DNA from: Rubrobacter aplysinae
GTDB taxonomy: Bacteria > Actinomycetota > Rubrobacteria > Rubrobacterales > Rubrobacteraceae
Direction of reading: 5' to 3'
DNA length: 64,000 nt
NCBI RefSeq assembly: GCF_001029505.1
Contig: NZ_LEKH01000004.1
Location: 75,230-139,229, forward strand
Shown here: one piece after another, positions 1-7,724 of the stretch
How the letters are laid out: each line of letters starts with the position of its first letter
How positions within the stretch are numbered: the stretch's first letter is position 1
Program-made: the position numbers and the translations under genes
The notes under the pieces: model-generated
Told to the model about the DNA's origin: nothing
Databases searched by the model: none
The model's input: the letters and a program-made list of their open reading frames with translations, nothing else

Positions 1-361
1 CAACCCTGTCGGTACCCGACCCTATCCCGATCTTCGTTTGCAGGTTGTGTTCTGCTAGCACAAAGGCCTCGTCCACGAATACTCCTTCCCCGTCGGCCTT
101 GCCTTCCGGGTCGTACACGACGCCGGGTGGCACTCCAAAGAACACCGCCCAGGTCGAGGAATCACGGCGCAGACCCAGAAACCTACCCGGCCACTTGAAG
201 CTGTGTGGAGACTCTACGGGGACCAGCCCGAGGTTTCTAATGGCCAGCCACTGGCTCAAACCGACCCCTACATCGCCGGGCACCTCGGAAGGCTCCACAT
301 CCAGCATGTACGCGACGCAGGCTCTCAGAGAAGCCGCCTTACGATCTTCGGCTGTATACAT
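1..361 (-). CDS. unknown protein, 3' end outside window
   Basis: An open frame on the minus strand starts at ATG 361-359 (MYTAEDRKAASL...) and stays open to base 1, so the C-terminus lies beyond the window. A good Shine-Dalgarno (GAGAGGAG) sits just upstream of the ATG. The 120 visible residues are soluble, with segments such as GLSQWLAIRNLGLVPVES and RDSSTWAVFFGVPPG; I recognise no family. It is transcribed divergently from the MocR regulator, whose family often controls its divergent neighbour, so it may be the regulatory target. Function unknown; the gene call rests on the long clean frame plus ribosome site. Confidence 0.7.
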   Translation of the reverse strand, partial: MYTAEDRKAASLRACVAYMLDVEPSEVPGDVGVGLSQWLAIRNLGLVPVESPHSFKWPGRFLGLRRDSSTWAVFFGVPPGVVYDPEGKADGEGVFVDEAFVLAEHNLQTKIGIGSGTDRV

Positions 362-538
362 TGCGTTGCTCCTCTCGCAAGCTCTTCACTACGCCTTGCC
401 CGCAGCGTCCCGCCGGCGTCAGACGGTCCTGTCTCGACGCTGGCATCCTGGAGCGACACACTCAAGCGTATTCGCCCGATTGGAACCTGTTCAAGACCCA
501 ATCTTTGCTATTATTCTGGATCCAATACAGGCACTGGG
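362..538. promoter_or_regulatory. divergent intergenic region
   Basis: This stretch separates the leftward unknown gene from the rightward MocR regulator and must contain both promoters. An AT-richer patch around 497-530 (TTGCTATTATTC, CAATAC) is the most promoter-like part. MocR regulators usually bind direct repeats in such a divergent spacer, but I could not pick a convincing repeat by eye. Confidence 0.35.
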
Positions 539-2218
539 GTGCATGGTCTTAGACCTCTAGGCTTAGGAGGCAACGTTCTGGACGAGTCCGAGGCCCTCAG
601 CGAGGCTGTTGGGCTATATTTGCCGCTGGATCGCTGCTGTGGTGTGTCACTTCAGGAGCAGATCTACCGGGGACTACGCTCTGCCATACTGGAGGGTAGG
701 CTTTCTGCCGGTCGCCGCCTGCCAGCCTCACGGGCGCTCGCGGCCGACCTTAGCGTCTCCCGCAACACGGTGAAGGGCGCGTATCTCAGGCTCAAAAGCG
801 AAGGGTACCTACGAAGCAGGACGGGCTCCGGGAGCTACGTCGCTCCTGAGTTGCCCGAGGCGCTACTGCGGCCGGGCAACGAGGCATTGAGCCGGCCACG
901 CTATCCGGAAGGTACTTCGGCGTATGCGACAGGGAGCGGAGCGACGGAAAGAGAGAAGGACGAGCAAGCTAGTCGCCGCCTCTCGCGCCGCGGCGCGAAG
1001 CTGCTCGAAACCCCGGTCAAGGTCTCGGTTGCGGCGGGATCTCCCAGACCATTCCGCCCAGGCATGCCAGCGGTGGACGCCTTCCCCTGGCGGCTGTGGT
1101 CGCGACTGTGCAGTAGGCGATGGCGCAATCCTCCGAGAAGATGGCTCGTCTACGGCGATCCCGCGGGCTACCGGCCGCTTAGAGAGGCCATAGCCGACCA
1201 CCTGCGCTCCTCGCGCGCGGTGAACTGCTCGTGGGAACGGGTGGTGATCGTATCCGGCTCCCAGCAGGCCCTCGACCTCTGCGCCAGGGTGCTGTTGGAT
1301 CCGGGCGAGGAGGTATGGGTAGAGGAGCCGGGTTACCCGGGTGCCAAAGCGGCCTTCTCGGGTGCGGGAGCGAAGCTTGCGCCCGTACCGGTCGACGAAG
1401 AAGGGCTCGACGTGGCGGCCGGAGAAGAGCTGGCGCCCGAGGCCAGGCTGGCGTTCGTAAGTCCCTCTCACCAGTATCCCACCGGCGCAACGATGAGCCT
1501 CCCACGGCGGCTTGCCCTGCTCGACTGGGCCGCGCGCAGCGGCTCCTGGGTCGTCGAGGACGACTACGACGGAGAGTACCGCTACTCCGGGGCGCCGCTG
1601 CCCGCGCTCCAGGGCCTCGACGAGGGCTTCGGAGATATATCTGAAGATGGTCCGGGAGCGTTGGCAGGAAGAGTCGTGTACATAGGTACCTTCTCCAAGG
1701 TGCTCTACCCATCCTTGCGTCTGGGCTACCTTGTTGTCCCGCTCGACCTTCTCGACGCGTTCATCGCCGCCAAGGAGCTTTCTGACCGCCAGGCCCCGAC
1801 GATGGAGCAGGCCGTGCTGGCCGACTTCATATACGAGGGCCACTTTGCCAACCATCTGAAAAGGACCCGGACGCTACACGCCCACCGCGCGCAGACTCTC
1901 GCCTGCGCCATCCGCGAGCGCCTGGGCAGTGTACTGGAGGCGCAGAGCCCGGAGGCGGGTCTGCACCTGCTCGCCCGCCTTAGCGGAGGGGGTGGCTTGA
2001 TGCGATCCCCGGAAGGGACAGCACCACACGAGGACGTGCAGGCCTCACGAGCTGCGTTGGGTGCAGGGGTCGAGGCCCTGCCCCTCTCCGCCTTTCACAC
2101 AGGCTCTGCGCCTCGTCCCGGCGGCCTAGTGCTGGGGCATGCCGGCTTCGCAGAGGACGAGATAGTCACTGCAGTAGATAAGCTAGAGGAGGTGTTGGCT
2201 GCTAGAGAAGACACATAG
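539..2218 (+). CDS. MocR/PdxR-family transcriptional regulator (GntR HTH + aminotransferase-like domain)
   Basis: A GntR-type winged helix (VSLQEQIYRGLRSAILEGRL then SRALAADLSVSRNTVKGAYLRL) is followed by a fold-type I PLP-dependent aminotransferase domain. PLP-site features are visible: VVEDDYDGEYRYS, and the lysine motif GTFSKVLYPSLRLGY. This is the MocR architecture, in which the PLP domain senses an amine, vitamer or amino acid and changes DNA binding. The start is uncertain: GTG 539 is the conventional choice, but a perfect AGGAGG at 565-570 lies 7 bases before an in-frame CTG at 578, and the conserved protein only begins near 620. It is divergent from the unknown gene at 1-361. The specific ligand cannot be told. 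Confidence 0.9.
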   Translation: MHGLRPLGLGGNVLDESEALSEAVGLYLPLDRCCGVSLQEQIYRGLRSAILEGRLSAGRRLPASRALAADLSVSRNTVKGAYLRLKSEGYLRSRTGSGSYVAPELPEALLRPGNEALSRPRYPEGTSAYATGSGATEREKDEQASRRLSRRGAKLLETPVKVSVAAGSPRPFRPGMPAVDAFPWRLWSRLCSRRWRNPPRRWLVYGDPAGYRPLREAIADHLRSSRAVNCSWERVVIVSGSQQALDLCARVLLDPGEEVWVEEPGYPGAKAAFSGAGAKLAPVPVDEEGLDVAAGEELAPEARLAFVSPSHQYPTGATMSLPRRLALLDWAARSGSWVVEDDYDGEYRYSGAPLPALQGLDEGFGDISEDGPGALAGRVVYIGTFSKVLYPSLRLGYLVVPLDLLDAFIAAKELSDRQAPTMEQAVLADFIYEGHFANHLKRTRTLHAHRAQTLACAIRERLGSVLEAQSPEAGLHLLARLSGGGGLMRSPEGTAPHEDVQASRAALGAGVEALPLSAFHTGSAPRPGGLVLGHAGFAEDEIVTAVDKLEEVLAAREDT

Positions 2219-2541
2219 CGCCACCCTTTCGGAGTAGAGCTATCGCGGGTAGGTGTTTGCGGACACGCCCTAGTGAGTTGTCCGTCTTCCGGCGGGGTGC
2301 GGCTCTATAAACGTCCAGTACACCTCGGGGTTCTCCGAGCGGATCTTCTTGCTCAACCTCTCCAGGAGGCCCTCGATCTCGTCCGTGTGGTGCCCTTTTC
2401 CTTACCGCTCGTGGAAGGGCTTGCGAGCGGGCTGTTCTGGCTCAACTCTCTCCTATCTATTCCTATCTATCAGATTCTAGCTGCGCCCGGCTGCACCGGA
2501 GCTCCGTGGAAGCCCGCGGAGGCTAGGGTGGGGTAGGTGGC
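2219..2541. other. intergenic region with relic and short tandem repeat
   Basis: No intact gene. It holds the leftward coding relic listed separately and a perfect 10-base tandem duplication (TCCTATCTAT twice, 2451-2470). It lies between the 3' ends of the MocR gene and the HTH-MEDS gene, so no promoter is required here. Confidence 0.6.
2270..2449 (-). pseudogene. C-terminal relic of an unidentified protein, interrupted by TAA
   Basis: In one minus-strand frame ...QPARKPFHER is followed by a TAA and then, in the same frame, GKGHHTDEIEGLLERL and YWTFIEPHPAG before a TAG at 2272-2270. The amphipathic, charged composition and the unbroken frame on both sides of the TAA look like former coding sequence with one nonsense codon. 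There is no start codon and no ribosome site, and the frame is closed by TAG further upstream. I do not recognise the family. It is probably the 3' stump of a gene lost by deletion. Confidence 0.35.
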
Positions 2542-3324
2542 TTAGTCGGGCGGCGGGGGTGTGACGCGGCTCAGTGACAGCCCGGTATCGGAGAGCCACA
2601 CCACCCCCGAGTGCAGGAGCTGCGAGCGCCGTCGCAGGTCGGGCGACCATTCGTTCATCACCTCCTCTAGCACGGAGGTGGCGACCACGATCTGCCTCTC
2701 GTTGACCAGTTCCGCAACAGACTCCTGGTGCGAGATCGCCTCACGTGGGCCCAGGCTCTCCGCCCAGTCGAAGGTGGCCCACACGGTGCGCCCCGTCTCT
2801 GCCGCCGCCTCCTCGTCCAGGTAGCGTCTCAACCCTTCGGCCCTGTCAGAGGGTGGGGCCGGTTCGATCCTGAAGTCCAGACGCCCCCCGGTCTCGAGAC
2901 GCCGCGCCTCGAGGCCGGAGCTCTCGTATGCGTCTCGCAGCCCTTCCAGGTTCTCGGGGTCTTCCCCATGAAACTTCACCAGCTTCCCGCCGTGCGCCTC
3001 GCCCACCCGGAGAAAAGCCGCGTCCAGCCGGTGCAGCAGCTCCGGCCTCTGCGCAACGGCCATCACGTTGTCCGGCACCGTAACGAACGACCTTAGCTGC
3101 CCGGTAAGCGTTACCGGGCGTTCCCGGCTGATCAGGAAGTCCTCCAGGGCCGAGCGGCGCACGCGCCAGCCCTTGCCCGCCTTTATACAGGGCAGCCGCC
3201 CCTCCCGGCACCAACGCCAGATCGTAACCTTCGCCACCCCCATGCGCCGGGCTATCTCTTCTGGCCCGAGTAGATCTTCCCCGCTCTGATGCGGCTCCGT
3301 TCCCCTGCCCCTGTCGTTGCCCAA
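2542..3324 (-). CDS. HTH (excisionase/MerR-like) protein with MEDS/DcmR sensory domain
   Basis: Residues about 15-60 form an excisionase-type helix-turn-helix (LLGPEEIARRMGVAKVTIWRW, GKGWRVRRSALEDFL). The rest (FVTVPDNVMAVAQRPELLHRL ... VKFHGEDPENLEGLRDAYES ... TVWATFDWAESL ... VVATSVLEEVMNEW) matches the MEDS/DcmR sensory fold, known from regulators of one-carbon metabolism and from sensor kinases of methanogens and methylotrophs. It is likely a transcription factor sensing a small molecule. TTG start at 3324 is preceded by a GAGAGG-type ribosome site. No adjacent co-directional partner; the divergent neighbour is the ZIP transporter, with an AT-rich spacer between them. Confidence 0.75.
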   Translation of the reverse strand: MGNDRGRGTEPHQSGEDLLGPEEIARRMGVAKVTIWRWCREGRLPCIKAGKGWRVRRSALEDFLISRERPVTLTGQLRSFVTVPDNVMAVAQRPELLHRLDAAFLRVGEAHGGKLVKFHGEDPENLEGLRDAYESSGLEARRLETGGRLDFRIEPAPPSDRAEGLRRYLDEEAAAETGRTVWATFDWAESLGPREAISHQESVAELVNERQIVVATSVLEEVMNEWSPDLRRRSQLLHSGVVWLSDTGLSLSRVTPPPPD

Positions 3325-3496
3325 CTCTCGCCTCTCTCGCTCTTCTCTATCGTCCTACCATTATCTTGCTACATACCACCTAACTCTTTTACCCGCACCT
3401 GCACCGGCCGGATCTGTGAATTAAATTACTTATCAGTAGCGTACATTAGTTTATTTTACTTGCCACTGAAAGCGTTTTTCACAGGAGAGATCCCTG
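3325..3496. promoter_or_regulatory. AT-rich divergent promoter region
   Basis: This spacer between the HTH-MEDS regulator and the ZIP transporter is strikingly AT-rich from about 3335 to 3475 compared with the high-GC surroundings. It includes TTGAATTAAATTACTT-like and TTAGTTTATTTTACTT-like stretches (with variations), suitable for two divergent promoters and possibly a regulator site. The regulator may act here, but no clear operator stands out. Confidence 0.4.
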
Positions 3497-4189
3497 ATGC
3501 TTACAGCCCTTCTAGTAGGAGCGATAGCCTCCAGTGCCCTGGTGATCGGCGGGATCCTAGGGGCCTTCTGGAGACCGCCGCAGAGGCTATTGGCCGTCGT
3601 GATGGGGTTCGCCGCCGGGGCCCTGATCATCGCGGTGGCCTTCGACCTGTTCGAGAAGTCTTTCAAGGCGGCCGGTCCCCTTATCGCGGGCGGTTCCCTG
3701 GTGGTCGGGGCGGCGGCGTTCATGGGGGCTACCGAGCTTCTGGACCGTTACTCCAGCAGCACCTCCGGCTTCTATCTTCTGGCAAACATACTCCTCGACG
3801 GCATCCCGGAGAACCTCGCAATGGGGGTGGCCCTCATCGGTAAGCCCTTGACCGGCATCCTCTCCCTGGTGGTCGCCATCTTCTTCTCGAACTTTCCGGA
3901 GGCGCTGGGCGGCGCGGTGGGGATGAGAGACAGCGGACGCTCCAAGAAGTTCGCGATCATCTCCTGGAGTGTCACCGCGGTCGTGCTGGCGATCATGGTC
4001 GTCATAGGCAATGCAGTGTTCTCCTCCTTCGGAGAGGTGCCGCTGGCGGCGGTGAGGGCCCTGGCCGCCGGAGCCGTCCTCGCCGGGCTTGCCGAGGCGA
4101 TCATGCCCCAGGCTTACGGCGAAGGCGGGAAGATAGTGGCCATAGCCACCACGGCGGGCTTCTTGCTGACCTTCTTGATCACCCAGTAG
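3497..4189 (+). CDS. ZIP-family metal transporter
   Basis: The 230-residue protein has about eight hydrophobic segments and both ZIP signatures in the central helices: LDGIPENLAMG (residues about 100-110) and SNFPEALGGA (about 129-138), whose His/Glu/Asn/Asp residues line the metal path in the family, although the first motif has DG-IPEN rather than the common HNxPEG. The start ATG follows AGGAGAGATCCC. ZIP proteins import zinc or other divalent cations into the cytoplasm; which metal is carried cannot be read from sequence. Single-gene unit after an AT-rich promoter region. Confidence 0.85.
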   Translation: MLTALLVGAIASSALVIGGILGAFWRPPQRLLAVVMGFAAGALIIAVAFDLFEKSFKAAGPLIAGGSLVVGAAAFMGATELLDRYSSSTSGFYLLANILLDGIPENLAMGVALIGKPLTGILSLVVAIFFSNFPEALGGAVGMRDSGRSKKFAIISWSVTAVVLAIMVVIGNAVFSSFGEVPLAAVRALAAGAVLAGLAEAIMPQAYGEGGKIVAIATTAGFLLTFLITQ

Positions 4190-4355
4190 ACCCCGTAAAG
4201 CAAGGGTCGGGATGGCCGCAAGAGCGCGATTGTGGCATGATTGATCCGTTACGCCAGAGGGCCGCGCGGCGCGCTCGCAATACGGTGCGCTCCCGGCGTG
4301 GCCGGCGAGCATTGAAGCCGAGGATGCCGGGCCGGACGGACAGAGGAGAACCAGG

Positions 4356-4868
4356 GTGCGAGTGGATATCGAAGCGCCTGAGGCGAGAGGTTCCGAGAGG
4401 CATGTCTACCGCATGAGGTTCTACTGGCTTTACATACTCTTTGGTGTGTTCTTGTTTTTCTACGCCAGCGCCATCTTCGGGCAGGGCCTCACAGAAGGCG
4501 ATGCCCTACTCCTCTTGTCAGGCTTGCTCATGTTGCCCGCGGGGGCTCTCTTCCCCCTGATAGGCTGGGTCCTGCGCGTCGAGACCACTCCAGAAGGCTT
4601 GACCTACCACAACATGGGCTTCTACACGGTGCGCGCGGGCTGGGATGACGTGGACCGGGTGGGCAGAACACCGTTCCGCCTCATGGGGCGGGTCGAGTGC
4701 ATCCTCCTCAGCCGGTCATCGGTCCAGGGCTGGACGGGCGGGGCGTGGATGGTGCCGAGGTCCGAACGAAAGTTGACGATACCGTTGGGTAAGAGTCGGT
4801 GGACCTGGTCGAACGCTGATGAGCTCAAGCGCGACATCCTACGCTATGCGCCACACGCCGTTAGCTGA
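4356..4868 (+). CDS. membrane protein of unknown function with two transmembrane segments
   Basis: Residues about 20-45 (FYWLYILFGVFLFFYASAIF) and about 52-72 form two transmembrane helices, followed by a cytoplasmic-type region of about 95 residues (VETTPEGLTYHNMGFYTVRAGW ... ILLSRS) whose beta-rich pattern with WDDV resembles a bacterial PH-like domain. This resemblance is by eye only. GTG start at 4356 with GAGGAGAACCAGG upstream. No operon partner. Confidence 0.7.
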   Translation: MRVDIEAPEARGSERHVYRMRFYWLYILFGVFLFFYASAIFGQGLTEGDALLLLSGLLMLPAGALFPLIGWVLRVETTPEGLTYHNMGFYTVRAGWDDVDRVGRTPFRLMGRVECILLSRSSVQGWTGGAWMVPRSERKLTIPLGKSRWTWSNADELKRDILRYAPHAVS

Positions 4869-5151
4869 CCGGGCGGATCAGGGGTAAGGTGCGCCAGAGG
4901 GCCTGTAGGAAAATACTTGTTGCTCTGTACAGCCCGGAGGTTGCGACGAGTTTTTCGGTAGACCTCCATAGAGCAAGTGGTTGATCACCGCTAATAGCTC
5001 GCAACCGCTACATTGCTACACCGCTGGAGACCTTTCTGCCCGGAACACCGGCCGGTGGCGTGGTGGTATGCGAGAGTGGGGCGGAGGACGTCTAATACGA
5101 TGTGGCTCACTACTCGCGAGGGGGTCGGAAACTCGTCCGGTCCCGGGGGTG
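4869..5151. other. intergenic region, nothing identified
   Basis: Spacer between the 3' ends of two convergent genes. I see no conserved coding frame, hairpin-plus-T terminator or known RNA motif in it. Confidence 0.4.
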
Positions 5152-5610
5152 CTAGATCATCACCAGCGTGAGGATGAAGAACAGGACGATACCCGCGAGG
5201 GCTCCGACGGCTAGCTGGAGGGCGGCGTCCCGCGCGTCACGCCCCAGGATGCCCGCGTCTATCGCGATCAGGACGACTAGCAGAATCTCCACGAGCTTGT
5301 CCACGGTACCCAGCAGGTCGAAGGCGGCGGCGTAGAGGTACGAGGCGAACGAGGCCACGGCGACGGCGACCAGCAGCACCCGTATTAGCCGGCGGTATCG
5401 TGCGAGTGCGGGGCTGTACAGGGCGGCGGCCAGCCCGGCGTAGACCAGGAAGTTGCAGAAAAAGAGTAGCTGGTAGACCGGCAGCATAGAGCCGCTGCCC
5501 ACAAAACCCTTTACCAGAAACAGGTAGAGGTGTATCAGGGCCGTTACCAGCGCCAGGATCATGGCCCCGATCCGGACCCCGCTCGTGGAACCCCTTACGG
5601 AGCTATGCAC
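5152..5610 (-). CDS. small multi-pass membrane protein, unknown function
   Basis: The 152-residue product has about five hydrophobic segments (IGAMILALVTALIHLYLFLV; LPVYQLLFFCNFLVYAGLAA; RVLLVAVAVASFASYLYAAAF; LVEILLVVLIAIDAGIL; LQLAVGALAGIVLFFILTLV) with short charged loops. No catalytic motif. GTG start; no clear Shine-Dalgarno, so the transcript may start close to the gene (a TAAGAT-like box lies about 80 bases upstream). Function unknown. Confidence 0.65.
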   Translation of the reverse strand: MHSSVRGSTSGVRIGAMILALVTALIHLYLFLVKGFVGSGSMLPVYQLLFFCNFLVYAGLAAALYSPALARYRRLIRVLLVAVAVASFASYLYAAAFDLLGTVDKLVEILLVVLIAIDAGILGRDARDAALQLAVGALAGIVLFFILTLVMI

Positions 5611-5812
5611 GGACCCGTTTACCGCCCTGCTGGATGTAGATCCTCCACCACCTCCGGCGCCGTAGCCGACGCAAAGACGAACATACCAATGCTATCTTAC
5701 CCGATACATAGGAGGATACATAGAAGTTGTCCGTTCCCGCCGCCGGGCTTGGGCACCGTGACCACCATCGCCATAGCGCAAGACCCCGCTCTCACGTCCG
5801 TCGTCCGGCGGG

Positions 5813-6511
5813 TTACCCCGGCTCGTGCGAGAGGCCAAGCGCTTCCAGGGCGGCGCGGGTGTTCGCCAGATCCCCTCGGTTCGCCACCTTCCGCAGACTC
5901 TCCAGGTCCTCCGCGGTGTCCACGTCGAACAGCCGCTCCACCCACCCCACGGAGAGCCCCGAGCCACGGGCCTTCCGCGCGAGGTCGTCGAGCTCGGAGC
6001 CGGTGCCCATCGGGACGCCGTCGAGCACCCCCCGGGAGAGCGTGACGCCGGGATCTCTCATACCTATGAGATAGTAGCCGCCGTCGCGTGTCGGCCCGAG
6101 GACGAGGTCGTGAACCTCTAGGAGCTCGAACGCCGTCCGCACGATACCGGCGTCCAGCGTGGGCACGTCCGCACCGGCCAGCACGACGCGCTCCTCCTCG
6201 CGCCCGGCGGCGAGCCGGAAAAGCTCCCGCTGCCGCCTTGTGAGATCGCCCTCCTCCTGAAACAGCACCTTGGACGGAGAGCCGATCAGGGGCCGCATCT
6301 CGGGTAGCGCGTCCGGCGGCGTCAGGTACCAGCCGGGCTCGTAACCCGAGCCGGAGAACCGCGCGGCAAGATCCTGCAAGAGCGCCCGGTACAACGCGGC
6401 GGCCCGCTCGTGGCCGATCTCCTCCCCCAAGCGCGTCTTGGCGAACCCCGGTCTCGGGGCCTTGGCGATTATGTAGAAAGCCTCTTTGATCCCGCCGTCC
6501 GTCGCGCTCAT
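5813..6511 (-). CDS. TIGR04282/DUF2064 nucleotidyltransferase-like glycosyltransferase
   Basis: The protein of about 232 residues has a GT-A/nucleotidyltransferase fold: the N-terminal nucleotide loop YIIAKAPRPGFAKTRLGEEIG, GADVPTLDAGIV, and LGPTRDGGYYLIGMRDP, all diagnostic of DUF2064. Relatives are annotated as glycosyltransferases or CofC-like transferases; the acceptor is not known. ATG 6511 (MSATDGG) is chosen over upstream codons because the conserved fold starts 8 residues later and the longer extension is low-complexity arginine-rich. Co-directional with the M50-like protease upstream. Confidence 0.8.
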   Translation of the reverse strand: MSATDGGIKEAFYIIAKAPRPGFAKTRLGEEIGHERAAALYRALLQDLAARFSGSGYEPGWYLTPPDALPEMRPLIGSPSKVLFQEEGDLTRRQRELFRLAAGREEERVVLAGADVPTLDAGIVRTAFELLEVHDLVLGPTRDGGYYLIGMRDPGVTLSRGVLDGVPMGTGSELDDLARKARGSGLSVGWVERLFDVDTAEDLESLRKVANRGDLANTRAALEALGLSHEPG

Positions 6512-6703
6512 CCCGCGCCCGCCTCTCGTTCGCGTCCCTGGAGGACAATATCTCTCCCGGTATCCAGACCTCCGCCGCCGGTCTCGCACCGCTCCGCGTG
6601 CAGCGGGAACAAGCCGGTTGCGGGGCTTGTGCCCGATACGGCTGTGACGGGCCGGGGCCCGGACGCTCCGAAAGGACGCTCCGAAAGAGGGGAGGCCGGT
6701 AAG

Positions 6704-7261
6704 CTAGCGGGTCCGGGAGTCGTCCCCGTCGCCCTCCGCGCTTTCTGAGCCCACCGCGGCCGTAGTGTCCATCGCCCACAGAGCCCGCAGGCCGTCGCTG
6801 GGTTTTCCTCCGGCCCTACCGAGCCAGTCCGGGTAGTGGATCGGGATCATGGCCAGCAACACCTGCGCGAACGCGACGAAGGCGAGCACCGCCAGCAGGG
6901 CAGAGACCGGCCCGTCCGGCGCAAGATAGCTCCCGAGCCCGAAGACCAGCGTGGCGGAGGCGGAGGCCGCCGGGCCCCCGAGGGCGACCAGGAGCCTGCC
7001 CTCGGGGGAAAAGCCTCGTTCGGGCTCCTCGTAGCGACACTCGCCGCCGAAGCCGACAGGACGCCTTATCCTCAGCTCGACCTTGCCGAAGTCGAAGGTC
7101 GGCCGCGCGCGGGGGTCCGGGCGTCCCATGTATATCGTGGCCTGCTGCCCGGCGAGCGCGAGCGGCAGGGCGTGGCCCAGCTCGTGCAGCAGCGTCAGCG
7201 GCGGACCGGCGAACAGGTAAACGGCGGCCGCTATCAGCGCCAGATACAGGGCGGTGATCAT
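6704..7261 (-). CDS. M50-like integral membrane metalloprotease
   Basis: The N-terminal transmembrane helix leads directly into LLHELGHALPLALAG, an HExxH-type zinc site (HELGH, residues about 26-30). Two further hydrophobic blocks (LLVALGGPAASASATLVFGLGSYL; VSALLAVLAFVAFAQVLLAMI) are followed by HYPDWLGRAGGKPSDGLRAL, which may supply the third metal ligand (Asp) as in the NPDG motif of site-2 proteases. At 185 residues it is a minimal version without PDZ or CBS domains. Substrate unknown. About 190 bases upstream of the DUF2064 gene on the same strand. Confidence 0.75.
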   Translation of the reverse strand: MITALYLALIAAAVYLFAGPPLTLLHELGHALPLALAGQQATIYMGRPDPRARPTFDFGKVELRIRRPVGFGGECRYEEPERGFSPEGRLLVALGGPAASASATLVFGLGSYLAPDGPVSALLAVLAFVAFAQVLLAMIPIHYPDWLGRAGGKPSDGLRALWAMDTTAAVGSESAEGDGDDSRTR

Positions 7262-7316
7262 CTACGGTATGCTCCCGGTTTCCACGCCCGATAGCCTAGA
7301 CTAAAGCCGCCCCTCC

Positions 7317-7479
7317 GGCTACGGCCGGGACCGCGGATTCAACGCCCACTCGAACGCCGGGCCGCCGGAGTACCGCCGGAAGCCCGGCGCCAGGCCCTCC
7401 GGGAGCCCCCACACTTGGGCGTACCCCACGCCGGTCGCCCGGTAGTACCCGCGTATCAGCCGGTCGTCAGTAGGTGGTC
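7317..7479 (-). pseudogene. unidentified coding relic downstream of the SnoaL-like relic
   Basis: Minus-strand frame PPTDDRLIRGYYRATGVGYAQ ... EGLAPGFRRYSG ... FEWALNPRSRP ending at TAG looks like genuine protein sequence (aromatic/glycine pattern, good codon bias) but has no start of its own and follows directly after the stop of the SnoaL-like relic. It may be the C-terminal part of another deleted gene. I do not recognise the family. Confidence 0.35.
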
Positions 7480-7724
7480 TCAGACCTCCAGTACGCTCTC
7501 GAACTCCTCCGTAAACTCGCTCCGCCCGGCCACGAGCCGGGCGTACGCGCCGTCGGCACCGCGCCGGGGCGGACGTAGAGGTTACCGTCGGAGTAGGGGG
7601 AGCCTTCGGCTTCGAGCCCCGCGATCTCCGGGCCGAGCGGGTCGCGGACGGCGTCGAGGTCGCCCCGGGCGGAGGCGGTGTAGAGGCCGCGGATGATTCG
7701 GGTGTTTCCGGTAGACTCGGGCGT
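7480..7724 (-). pseudogene. SnoaL-like (NTF2-superfamily) gene relic with lost start and frameshift
   Basis: Immediately after the dapB stop the frame reads TPESTGNTRIIRGLYTASARG, LEAEGSPYSDGNLYVRPGA, then, after a one-base frameshift, DGAYARLVAG and EEFESVLEV followed by TGA (7482-7480). Intact SnoaL-like proteins have the pattern NTRIIRxLYxAFxxGD...EGxPYxGxYxGxxAVxxxVFxRL. Here the expected ATG is ACG, the middle is internally shifted, and the C-terminal half is missing. I judge it a decayed gene formerly cotranscribed with dapB. Confidence 0.6.

Noticed and set aside
863-1855. Long minus-strand open frame of 330 codons inside the MocR gene
   Set aside because: It is antisense to a clear GntR-aminotransferase coding frame; arginine/glycine-rich translation and no ribosome site mark it as a high-GC shadow.
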